Assembly: GCA_017394515.1 (NCBI GenBank)
Contig: JAFPXY010000040.1
Span: 1 to 58,494 of the forward strand
Direction of reading: 5' to 3'
From: Bacillota bacterium
GTDB lineage: Bacteria; Bacillota; Clostridia; Peptostreptococcales; Anaerovoracaceae
Length of the DNA: 58,494 nt
In this document: positions 43,178 through 50,608 of the stretch, piece after piece
How the letters are laid out: each line of letters opens with the position of its first letter
How positions within the stretch are numbered: position 1 is the first letter of the stretch
The notes under the pieces: model-generated
Told to the model about the DNA's origin: nothing
Database searches by the model: none
What the model saw: the letters and a program-made list of their open reading frames with translations, nothing else
Made by a program: the position numbers and the translations under genes

Positions 43178-44346
43178 TCTCCTTCATATTCGCCTGCTGA
43201 ACGTGCGAAAAGTTCAGCAGCCATCCTAAGCATATTGTCGTCCGTATGGAACAAAGGTCTGTGCAGATCTTCGGGAGTTTCTCCCTTAGGCGTGCTTCCT
43301 ACCCAATAGTAAAATCCAGGTACAGCCTGTTGGTAGAGTGCGAAGTCCTCGCTGGCCAGGCTTGGGGTCCAGTCGGTCACCTCTGCTCCGCACCTTCTGG
43401 CACATTGCGATGCAAACTCAAGGAGTGTTTCCCTGTTATCAAGGGCAGGTATCCTTTCCGCCCACTCCACTTCGCCTTTACATCCATAGGCTGAAGCTGT
43501 GTATTCCACGATTTCCTCGACTCTGGAAATGGCCACGTCGAGGGCTTTGTTTGACTGAGATCTAACCGTGCCGACCAATCTTACGTCATCAGCCACTATG
43601 TTCACCGGCCGTCCGCCTTCTATCATGCTGATGGAAAGCACCAGGTTATCCGCCGGATCGATATTTCTGCTGACTATGGTCTGCAGGTTCTGGATCAGAG
43701 CTGCTGAGCATACGATGGGATCTCGGTTAAGGTGCGGCATGGAGCCATGACCGCCGGAGCCGATGATATGTATCTCGAAGTTTCTCTTGCCGGACATGAG
43801 GCTTCCCACATGGCAGACCACCTTTCCTGACTCTACCGAAGGCCAGTTGTGCATGCCGAAACATACGTCCGGATGGATCGCGTCGAAGAGTCCACCATCT
43901 ATGAGCATCCTGGCGCCGGTAGTGCCCTCTTCTGCGGGCTGGAACAGCAGGTCCACCGTGTTCTTCAGTTCGCCCTGCGCCTTAAGCCTTGAGAGTATAT
44001 GGGCAGCGCCGATCAGGGATGATGTATGGAAATCATGACCGCAGGCATGCATCACGCCGGGGTTCTGTGACTTCCATGAACTTTCATACTCCTCAGTCTG
44101 CTCTATGGCATCGATGTCCGCCCTGAGCATAACTTCACTTCCCGTGCCATCCCCTTGGATCCTGGCCACAAGGCCGGTCCTAGGCTGCCATTCGATGAAT
44201 TCCACTCCCTGGATCCTCTCCAAAGCCTCCTTTATAGCTTTAGTAGTACGGAATTCATCATGAGCCACCTCCGGATGCATGTGCAGGTCGCGTTTGATAT
44301 TGAGGATGATTTCGTATTCTTTTTCTGTTAATTTATATGATTCCAC
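43174..44346 (-). CDS. M20-family amidohydrolase (HipO/AbgB-like)
   Basis: A 390-residue metallohydrolase. Motifs: LRADIDAIEQ, MHACGHDFHTSSLIG, QPAEEGTTGARMLIDGG and the dimer-domain SGGHGSMPH. Relatives remove acyl groups from N-acyl amino acids or indole conjugates. I chose the GTG at 44346 because AAGGAAG lies 7 nt upstream and the preceding gene ends 1 nt before; a longer frame from 44382 would overlap tcdA and has no ribosome site. Confidence 0.88.
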   Translation of the reverse strand: MESYKLTEKEYEIILNIKRDLHMHPEVAHDEFRTTKAIKEALERIQGVEFIEWQPRTGLVARIQGDGTGSEVMLRADIDAIEQTEEYESSWKSQNPGVMHACGHDFHTSSLIGAAHILSRLKAQGELKNTVDLLFQPAEEGTTGARMLIDGGLFDAIHPDVCFGMHNWPSVESGKVVCHVGSLMSGKRNFEIHIIGSGGHGSMPHLNRDPIVCSAALIQNLQTIVSRNIDPADNLVLSISMIEGGRPVNIVADDVRLVGTVRSQSNKALDVAISRVEEIVEYTASAYGCKGEVEWAERIPALDNRETLLEFASQCARRCGAEVTDWTPSLASEDFALYQQAVPGFYYWVGSTPKGETPEDLHRPLFHTDDNMLRMAAELFARSAGEYEGE

Positions 44347-44347
44347 T

Positions 44348-45058
44348 TTATTCTTCCTTGATAAGATCTTTGATAACTTCACCGGCGATTATTAAGCCCG
44401 CTACCGATGGAACAAAAGATATGCTCCCGGGGACGGATTTTTTGCCGGGGGCAGGTTCTTCATCGACGTTTACCTTCATGGCTTCTTCCTTGGAATAGAC
44501 CACCTTGAGCGAAGGTATGTCGCGCTTCCGGCATTCTTTGCGGATGACCTTTGCCAAAGGGCAGACCGAAGTCTCGTAGATATCAGCTACTTCGAATCTG
44601 GTGGGATCCAGCTTGTTACCGGTTCCCATGGAGCTTATGACAGGCACTCCCGCCCTGGTGGCGCTTTCGATGATCTGCATCTTGCCGGCCACCGTGTCTA
44701 TGGCATCCACCACGTAGTCGTATTCAGAAAAGTCAAACTCATCTGCGGTATCAGGGAGGAACATGATGTTGTGCTCCGTGACCTTGCATTCAGGGTTAAT
44801 TGAAAGCACCCTTTCTCTTGCCACTTCCGTTTTATCTCTTCCTACGGTGTCTCTAGTAGCAATGATCTGTCTGTTGAGATTGGTCAGGCTTACCTTATCG
44901 CAGTCTACGAGATCCAAAGCTCCCACGCCGGATCTTACCAGGCCTTCCACCACGTAGCCTCCCACGCCTCCCAGACCGAATACAGCCACCCTGGACGCTT
45001 TAAGTTTGCGGCTGGCTTCTTCGCCTAAAAGTGATTCAGTTCTTGAAAGCCAATTCAT
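44348..45058 (-). CDS. tcdA: tRNA threonylcarbamoyladenosine dehydratase
   Basis: A 236-residue E1-like enzyme that cyclises t6A37 of tRNA to ct6A with ATP. Motifs: VFGLGGVGGYVVEGLVRSG, DLVDCDKVSLTNLNRQI, DAIDTVAGK and SSMGTGNKLDPT. The start MNWLSRTESL follows AAAGGAAG by 7 nt. It lies 20 nt after the CapA-like gene. Confidence 0.93.
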   Translation of the reverse strand: MNWLSRTESLLGEEASRKLKASRVAVFGLGGVGGYVVEGLVRSGVGALDLVDCDKVSLTNLNRQIIATRDTVGRDKTEVARERVLSINPECKVTEHNIMFLPDTADEFDFSEYDYVVDAIDTVAGKMQIIESATRAGVPVISSMGTGNKLDPTRFEVADIYETSVCPLAKVIRKECRKRDIPSLKVVYSKEEAMKVNVDEEPAPGKKSVPGSISFVPSVAGLIIAGEVIKDLIKEE

Positions 45059-45078
45059 GTTCTTCTTCCTTTCAAAGA

Positions 45079-46188
45079 TCATTGATTGTTTATTATATTT
45101 CTTATATGTTTGAAATGCTTGTCAAGCATTTCCTGGCTCGATTTGCTCGCCTTATATCCTTCCGGCAGAAGGACCATCTTCTCTCCATTCCATTTCTCGG
45201 CCATATATACCGGGATGAATTCCTTTTTCTTCAGGCTTACCTTGCCCTTGGCATCCTTCTTTAAGGTGACCTTTAGGATGACGGTCTCCCTGGTCTTCAG
45301 TCTTCTGAGCTTGCCGGTGAAGTTGCCCATGCTGTAGATCACAGGCACCTTCTTGGAGCCCTTGTAATACGCGCCCTTCCTCTGGATGTAGTGAGGATGT
45401 GAGCCTACGATATAGTCCACTCCGTACTTGGTAAGGGCCCTGCAGATGGTTCTTTGCTGCTCGGATATCTTATATGTATTCTCGTCGCCCGCATGCATGT
45501 AGGCGATTATATAATCTGCGCCGGCGTCTTTTGCGGCCTTCACGTCCGCTTTCACCTTAGACTCGCTGAACTGGGAAAGGTAGATCTGGCGCTGGGCATA
45601 GGTCAGGGTGTAGTCGTAATAGTTATAGTAGGTGGCATAGGCCAGAAAAGCTACCTTGATGCCATTCTTCTTAAAGATGAAATAGTGCTTGCTGCTGGAG
45701 CTCTTGTACAGTCCGGTGTGCTTCATTCCCACGTCGTCAATGGCGTCTATGGTATTCCTTAAGCCGCTGAGACCGGTATCCATGGTGTGGTTGTTCGCCA
45801 GAATCAAACCGTCATAGCCCGCCTTCTTCAAAGCTCTCAGGAACTTCTTAGGAGCATTCATGTAGGGCTCGTTGTTCTTAAAATGCAGGTCCCTGCTGAG
45901 CTTGTGCGTCGAAGAAACGCAGGTCTCCAGATTGCCCACGGTAAAGTCGGACTCCTTAAAGATCCTTTTGACGAATTTGAAGGTCGGATCGAAATTGAAG
46001 GTCTTGGTCTCCTCATCATAAAGGTATCTCTGGAACTTGGTATCGCACATGAGATCTCCGGTCATGGTGATGGTTATCTCATTATCCGATGAAGTGCTGT
46101 CAGCTCCAAAGCCCACCGTAGTTCCGCAAAAAATCATCACCACGGCCATGATCATTATTAGAGTCTTCTTAAAGAGTTTTCTGTTCAT
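45079..46188 (-). CDS. CapA-family exported metallophosphatase-like protein
   Basis: A 369-residue protein; MNRKLFKKTLIMIM follows GTGAGGA by 5 nt. A signal peptide ends near GFGA. The PGA_cap domain shows MTGDLMCDTKF, VGNLETCVS, ILANNHTMD, YMHAGDE and VGSHPHYIQ, a calcineurin-like metal site. Family members take part in poly-gamma-glutamate export or wall polymers; the exact role here is open. The start lies 8 nt after the nuclease stop codon. Confidence 0.88.
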   Translation of the reverse strand: MNRKLFKKTLIMIMAVVMIFCGTTVGFGADSTSSDNEITITMTGDLMCDTKFQRYLYDEETKTFNFDPTFKFVKRIFKESDFTVGNLETCVSSTHKLSRDLHFKNNEPYMNAPKKFLRALKKAGYDGLILANNHTMDTGLSGLRNTIDAIDDVGMKHTGLYKSSSSKHYFIFKKNGIKVAFLAYATYYNYYDYTLTYAQRQIYLSQFSESKVKADVKAAKDAGADYIIAYMHAGDENTYKISEQQRTICRALTKYGVDYIVGSHPHYIQRKGAYYKGSKKVPVIYSMGNFTGKLRRLKTRETVILKVTLKKDAKGKVSLKKKEFIPVYMAEKWNGEKMVLLPEGYKASKSSQEMLDKHFKHIRNIINNQ

Positions 46189-46196
46189 ATTTGTCC

Positions 46197-47363
46197 TCAC
46201 TGCTCTACTTCTATTCCCATCTCCTCCGCTCGCTTGAGATAAACGTCCGCCAAAGGCCTGGAGGTCACCAGGATCTTACGGGCGTATTTGCCACCGAAGC
46301 GGTTTGCCACGGTCTCCAGTTCGTAGAGAGCGTGCAGAGCCTTGGACGGGCCCATCTTGCCGGTCTTGCATGAAATGAACACTGGGATATTTCCCTTGAG
46401 AGCCAGCACGTCGATCTCGTTCAGCACGTCGATGCCGGGCACATAGTGGAGCACGCCGTCCCAGTCCAGATGAACGCCTATCTTGCAGTCGTCGGATGTC
46501 TGCTGCTCTCTCTTATATATATACAGTTCCAGGGTGCTTCCGCCGTCTCTAAGGCATTCTCTCACCGCTTCGCTCTTATATCTGAAGTTGTAGACTCCGT
46601 CACTGTGTTTGAGATCCAGGATGAGGCCCTCGCGCCCTAATCTATCCATCATTACGTTCAGCTTGGCCATGGAGTTTAGATGGTTGTTGGTCTTAGTCAG
46701 AGCATTCTCGATCTTCTCCAGGCTGCAGTTGACTTCGAGGGTGTCTTCAGGCATCATGTGATTTCTCAGGAAGATGGACAGCAGATTCCATTCTTCGATG
46801 AAATCCTTCTCCACTGACCATAATTTCTCAACATCAACGGCGAATTCAGAGTCATGAAGATTCTTGATGGGTTTATGCAGCTTGTAGTTGATCCTGCCCC
46901 CGTGCATCTCTACGAGTTTATCCAGATCCATATGGAACTCGCGGGCCGGCACGTCCAGGATGATGGACCTCTTGGAGCCTTCTTCCAGCTTCGTGATCTT
47001 ATCCTTCTTAATGTCAAAGACATGCATGGGCGTATCGTATTCCCCCGCCAGCATGCCGAAAGCTGTTAGGATGGCGTCCTCCCCTCCTGTCATATCAAAA
47101 AATATCTTATTCCCCATGCCGATCTCATGCTCGATCACCGTCCTCATGGTCTTCATCATGGAGTTCACGTCCGTATGAGACATGGCGTGGAAGATCACGT
47201 CAGAGATATCGCAGTATTTGCCCAGGAAGTTCACGGTGCTGTCCTTGAACTCGTCAATGGTCTCCTGGTAGCCGAAGTAGATGGCTTTGTCCATCTTGAA
47301 ATGCATGGACGTAATGAGGTTGTCTATGGGTTCTTTGCCCAGAAATTCAAATATAACGTTCAT
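46197..47363 (-). CDS. Card1/Can2-like (DUF1887) CARF-domain nuclease, orphan
   Basis: A 388-residue protein; MNVIFEFLGKEP follows AAAGGTGA by 5 nt. Residues 1-135 form a CARF-type Rossmann domain with the ligand loop FFDMTGGEDAILTAFG. About 200-270 is a winged-helix linker (SLEKIENALTKTNNHLNSMA). About 290-388 is a PD-(D/E)xK nuclease domain with NEIDVLALKGNIPVF followed by ISCKTGK. Card1 and Can2 are activated by cyclic oligoadenylates from Cas10 and then cut DNA or RNA. No CRISPR array, Cas10 or other cas gene is in the window. It is the first gene of an operon with capA-like, tcdA, M20 and hydrolase genes. Confidence 0.85.
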   Translation of the reverse strand: MNVIFEFLGKEPIDNLITSMHFKMDKAIYFGYQETIDEFKDSTVNFLGKYCDISDVIFHAMSHTDVNSMMKTMRTVIEHEIGMGNKIFFDMTGGEDAILTAFGMLAGEYDTPMHVFDIKKDKITKLEEGSKRSIILDVPAREFHMDLDKLVEMHGGRINYKLHKPIKNLHDSEFAVDVEKLWSVEKDFIEEWNLLSIFLRNHMMPEDTLEVNCSLEKIENALTKTNNHLNSMAKLNVMMDRLGREGLILDLKHSDGVYNFRYKSEAVRECLRDGGSTLELYIYKREQQTSDDCKIGVHLDWDGVLHYVPGIDVLNEIDVLALKGNIPVFISCKTGKMGPSKALHALYELETVANRFGGKYARKILVTSRPLADVYLKRAEEMGIEVEQ

Positions 47364-47379
47364 AGTGTCACCTTTTAAA

Positions 47380-47409
47380 CCATTATATAGTATATTATAC
47401 CTCATAAAC
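47380..47409 (-). promoter_or_regulatory. Promoter of the CARF nuclease operon
   Basis: Minus strand TTGTTT, 18 bp, TATAAT, about 15 nt before the ribosome site. The spacer holds AGGTATAATATACT, similar to the palindrome at 47452-47468 on the divergent side. Confidence 0.55.
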
Positions 47410-47451
47410 AAAAAATATGATACCTTATTATTCTTTACTTTAACGAAATAA

Positions 47452-47468
47452 AGGTATAAAATATACCT
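47452..47468. promoter_or_regulatory. AGGTATA-AAA-TATACCT palindrome, candidate operator
   Basis: A perfect 7-3-7 inverted repeat in the 138-bp divergent space, overlapping the likely -10 (TATAAA) of the methyltransferase gene. A related sequence lies over the nuclease promoter, so one regulator could serve both. Confidence 0.5.
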
Positions 47469-47501
47469 ATCAGCATACTGGGTAAATAAGGAGGTTCATA
47501 C

Positions 47502-48353
47502 ATGAAAAAAGACATCATTTTGATAGACGGCGGAGTCGGCACAAGCCTCTGGGAAAAGGCCGACGATAAGGTGCCGGTATGGAGATATAATATTGAAAAC
47601 CCTGAGATCGTCCTGGAACTCCATAAGGAAATGGCTAACGCAGGTGCTAAATACGTCCTTGCCAATACCTTCGGAGCCAACCGTCTCGCTATGCACGGAA
47701 CGGACTATACTGTTCCCCAGATCGTAACCCGCGCCATGGAACTGGCTCACGAAGCGCTTGACGGAAGAGACGTCAAAATTTCATTGGCCATGGGGCCTCT
47801 GACAGGACTTCTGAAGCCCTTCGGTCCGATAGCTCCGGAGGAGTGCTATGACATTTACAAAGAAATGGCCGAGGCAGGCATCACAGGCAAGCCCGACGCT
47901 GTATATATCCAGACCTTCCTGGATCTGGAAATGGCCAAGATCGCAGCCAGAGCGGTAAGGGACACCGATCCGGATATTCCTCTCATGATCAGTCTCACCT
48001 TCACCAAAAGCTCGCCGAAGAAAGGTCCGCGCACAATGATGGGAAACTCTGTCCCGGATATCATTGAAGGGCTCAGACCATTTGATCCTATAGCCATCGG
48101 CCTCAACTGCTCTTCCGGCCCGGAAGACGCCCTGCCGATCATTGAGACCTTCTCCAGGTTGAGCGATATTCCTCTAGTATTCAAGCCCAACGCGGGAAAG
48201 CCCATGATGGAAGGCGGATCCGAGATCGACTTCGATGAATTCGCCAAGGAAGTCGTAAAGGCTGCGGATTATCCCGGCGTAAAGTATATCGGAGGCTGCT
48301 GCGGAGCCAATGCCGGATACATCGCCGCTTTAAGAGACAGACTCGCGGAATGA
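47502..48353 (+). CDS. Homocysteine S-methyltransferase family protein
   Basis: A 283-residue zinc enzyme. It begins LIDGGVGTSLWEKA, and has the zinc cysteines in IGLNCSSGPED and the C-terminal IGGCCGANAGYI, as in MetH N-terminal modules, BHMT and MmuM. It transfers a methyl group to homocysteine or a similar thiol; the donor is not evident. AAGGAGG precedes the ATG by 8 nt. No SAM riboswitch is seen upstream. It lies divergent from the CARF nuclease operon. Confidence 0.9.
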   Translation: MKKDIILIDGGVGTSLWEKADDKVPVWRYNIENPEIVLELHKEMANAGAKYVLANTFGANRLAMHGTDYTVPQIVTRAMELAHEALDGRDVKISLAMGPLTGLLKPFGPIAPEECYDIYKEMAEAGITGKPDAVYIQTFLDLEMAKIAARAVRDTDPDIPLMISLTFTKSSPKKGPRTMMGNSVPDIIEGLRPFDPIAIGLNCSSGPEDALPIIETFSRLSDIPLVFKPNAGKPMMEGGSEIDFDEFAKEVVKAADYPGVKYIGGCCGANAGYIAALRDRLAE

Positions 48354-48405
48354 TTATTTGTCAAAAATGTGTAAAAAATAACAAAAAATATTTTATATTT
48401 TGTGG

Positions 48406-48434
48406 TTGACAAACAGTTTTTTGCGCAGTATAAT
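48406..48434 (+). promoter_or_regulatory. Promoter of the T-box leader
   Basis: TTGACA (48406-48411), 17 bp, TATAAT (48429-48434): a near-perfect SigA-type promoter. Confidence 0.9.
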
Positions 48435-48439
48435 AGGCA

Positions 48440-48720
48440 CATATTTGAATAACACCTAAAATCCATGACCGGAAACCAGTAAGTCGTCTAAAGCTTTAAG
48501 AGAGCTGCCGGTTGCTGCAAGGCAGTAAGTGATTAAGCGACCGAATTCATTCCGCGAGATGCACGCTGAACGGAAATTTCCCTGTAGGCGCCGCCGGCAG
48601 ACGACCGTTATCCCGTCAGGGCATGTTAGTGCCTGTAGAGGCTGTGGCTGTAAAGTCACAGTGAAAAAGAGGTGGTACCGCGATAATTCGCCCTCTTTCC
48701 CTGCGGGAAGAGGGTTTTTT
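48440..48720 (+). promoter_or_regulatory. T-box leader, specifier TTC (phenylalanine)
   Basis: The T-box sequence GAGGTGGTACCGCG is at 48669-48682. Stem I is visible upstream: CGGAA pairs TTCCG, GTCG pairs CGAC, and between them the specifier loop has AGTAA on the 5' side and C-GAA-TTC-A on the 3' side, so the specifier codon is TTC (Phe). The apical part has GAGAGCTGCCGGTTGCTGCA. A terminator CCCTCTTTCCC-TGC-GGGAAGAGGG-TTTTTT (48691-48720) competes with the T-box antiterminator. Uncharged tRNA-Phe should switch on the ligase gene downstream. Confidence 0.9.
48691..48720 (+). terminator. T-box regulated terminator
   Basis: A 10-bp hairpin with one bulge followed by six T, directly after the T-box antiterminator sequence. 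Confidence 0.9.
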
Positions 48721-48762
48721 ATAGCTTCCCAAGTCAGAAATGATCAAATAAAGGAGAGAACA

Positions 48763-50076
48763 ATGGAAGAAAAACGTTATTACCAGAAAGAAATCGAGAC
48801 AATGCCTCTGGAGGAGATCCGACGCGTCCAGTCAGAGAAGATCGTAAAGCAGGTCAGAAATGTTTACGACAACGTCAAATACTACAGAGATCTCATGGAT
48901 GAAAAAGGCGTCAAGCCCGAGGATATCAAGGGAATCGAAGACATCCACAAACTTCCTTTCGTTTCCAAATCAGATCTCAGGGAAGCTTATCCCTTCGGTA
49001 TGCTTGCAAGGCCTTTATCTGAGTGCGTCCGCATCCATTCCACTTCCGGAACCACAGGAAAGCGCGTAGTCGCTTACTACACTCAGCATGATATAGACCT
49101 CTGGGACGAATGCTGTGCCAGAGCTATCGTTGCAGCGGGCGGTTCAAAAGATGATGTATGCCAGATTTCCTACGGCTTCGGTCTCTTCACCGGTGGAGCA
49201 GGATTGAACGGCGGCTCTCACAAGGTAGGCTGCCTCACCCTTCCCATGTCATCAGGAAACACGGACCGCCAGATGCAGTTCATCATGGACATGGGCGCGA
49301 CCATTCTTTGCTGCACACCTTCATATGCAGCTTACCTGGGTGAATCCCTGGCAGAAAACGGCTATGGTCCGGAGGACATCCCTCTCAAGGCAGGTATCTT
49401 CGGAGCTGAGCCCTGGACCGAGGAGATGAGGCAGAGCATCCAGAACACTCTGGGAATCAAAGCCTATGACATTTACGGTCTCACTGAGCTCTCCGGTCCC
49501 GGAGTATCCTACGAGTGTGAAGAGCAGAGAGGCATGCACATCAATGAAGACCACTTCTACGCTGAGATCATCAATCCTGATACCGGCGAACCTCTGCCTG
49601 AAGGTGAGATCGGCGAGCTGGTATTCACCTCCCTGGACAAGGAAGCCTTCCCTCTCTTAAGATATCGCACCAGAGATCTTTGCCGCCTGACCCGCGAGAA
49701 ATGCTCCTGCGGCAGGACCCACGTGAGAATGAGCAAGCCTCTGGGAAGATCCGACGACATGATGATCATCAGAGGAGTCAACGTATTCCCTTCACAGATC
49801 GAGGCTGTACTGCTTAACGAAGGCTACACACCTAACTATCAGATCATCGTTGACCGTGTCAATAACACAGATACCTTCGACATCAACGTTGAGCTCACAC
49901 CGGATCAGTTCTCCGATAGAGTTAAGGATATTGCTGATATGGAGAAGAAACTTGTGGGCGCTATGCGTTCCATGCTGGGCATCGGTCCCAAGGTACATCT
50001 GCTGCCGCCTAAGTCAGTAGTTAGATCCGAAGGCAAGGCAGTCAGAGTCATTGACAAGAGAAAGCTTCACGATTAA
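48763..50076 (+). CDS. paaK: Phenylacetate-CoA ligase (PaaK family)
   Basis: A 437-residue ANL-family ligase joining phenylacetate or a related aryl acid to CoA with ATP. Motifs: IHSTSGTTGKRVVAYY (P-loop), GIFGAEPW, YDIYGLTELSGPGV, PLLRYRTRDLC and the zinc-knuckle-like REKCSCGRTH. The start follows AAAGGAGAG by 5 nt and lies 42 nt past the T-box terminator; a longer frame back to 48529 runs through the T-box and is not real. Control by a Phe T-box suggests the product feeds phenylalanine synthesis by reductive carboxylation. Confidence 0.93.
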   Translation: MEEKRYYQKEIETMPLEEIRRVQSEKIVKQVRNVYDNVKYYRDLMDEKGVKPEDIKGIEDIHKLPFVSKSDLREAYPFGMLARPLSECVRIHSTSGTTGKRVVAYYTQHDIDLWDECCARAIVAAGGSKDDVCQISYGFGLFTGGAGLNGGSHKVGCLTLPMSSGNTDRQMQFIMDMGATILCCTPSYAAYLGESLAENGYGPEDIPLKAGIFGAEPWTEEMRQSIQNTLGIKAYDIYGLTELSGPGVSYECEEQRGMHINEDHFYAEIINPDTGEPLPEGEIGELVFTSLDKEAFPLLRYRTRDLCRLTREKCSCGRTHVRMSKPLGRSDDMMIIRGVNVFPSQIEAVLLNEGYTPNYQIIVDRVNNTDTFDINVELTPDQFSDRVKDIADMEKKLVGAMRSMLGIGPKVHLLPPKSVVRSEGKAVRVIDKRKLHD

Positions 50077-50099
50077 AATATAACCAGGAGGTGAAAAAC

Positions 50100-50528
50100 A
50101 TGAGTATCAGACAATTATCAGTCTTCGTACAGAACGAAGCAGGCAAGTTACAGGAAATCACCGACTGCCTTTACGCCAGCAATATAGATATCCGTGCCCT
50201 CTCCGTAGCTGAGACCCAGGATTTCGGAATCTTCAGACTCATAGTCGATGATATCGATAAGGCCGTTTCCGCCCTTCAGGAGGAAGGCCATATAGTTAAG
50301 ATCACGGACGTAATCGGCTGCAAACTGGAGGATCGCCCAGGTGGTCTGGCCAGGATCGTCAAGGTCATCAGCGCCATCGGAGTAAACATGGAATACATGT
50401 ACGCCTTCCTCACCAAGAGCGATTCTGCGTACCTGGTTATCCGCGTAGAGGACAACGACGCTGTGGAAGCCGCCCTTAGAGCAAGGGACATTCCCCTTCT
50501 TGAGGAATCTGATGTAACAGCCTTATAA
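50100..50528 (+). CDS. Double ACT-domain protein
   Basis: A 142-residue protein of two ACT domains in tandem (about 1-67: SIRQLSVFVQNEAGKLQEIT; about 70-138: CKLEDRPGGLARIVKVISAI). ACT pairs bind amino acids. The start lies 5 nt after AGGAGGTG and 23 nt after the ligase stop, so both are under the Phe T-box. PaaK-ACT pairs are commonly found beside 2-oxoacid:ferredoxin oxidoreductases; the protein probably senses aromatic amino acids and tunes the ligase. Confidence 0.9.
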   Translation: MSIRQLSVFVQNEAGKLQEITDCLYASNIDIRALSVAETQDFGIFRLIVDDIDKAVSALQEEGHIVKITDVIGCKLEDRPGGLARIVKVISAIGVNMEYMYAFLTKSDSAYLVIRVEDNDAVEAALRARDIPLLEESDVTAL

Positions 50529-50572
50529 CCGCAAAAAACTCAGTAACTATATATCTCATTTTCGGCAATAAA

Positions 50573-50597
50573 AAAACCCGCTCAAGGCGGGTTTTTT
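50573..50597. terminator. Bidirectional terminator
   Basis: AAACCCGC-TCAA-GGCGGGTTT with A-run and T-run, between the ACT gene and the converging aminopeptidase gene. Confidence 0.9.
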
Positions 50598-50608
50598 TCT
50601 GTCTGTAA

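Noticed and set aside
44347-44382. Longer N-terminus for the M20 hydrolase
   Set aside because: It would overlap tcdA by 35 bp without a ribosome site; the GTG at 44346 has one.
46197-47363. CARF protein as a Csm6/Csx1 RNase
   Set aside because: No HEPN R-x4-6-H motif in the C-terminal part; the NEIDV...SCK pattern points to a PD-(D/E)xK nuclease.
48354-48440. SAM or cobalamin riboswitch near the homocysteine methyltransferase
   Set aside because: The conserved leader here is clearly a T-box for the downstream gene, and nothing riboswitch-like precedes 47502.
48529-48762. N-terminal extension of the PaaK frame
   Set aside because: It translates the T-box leader and terminator; a good ribosome site and ATG lie at 48763.
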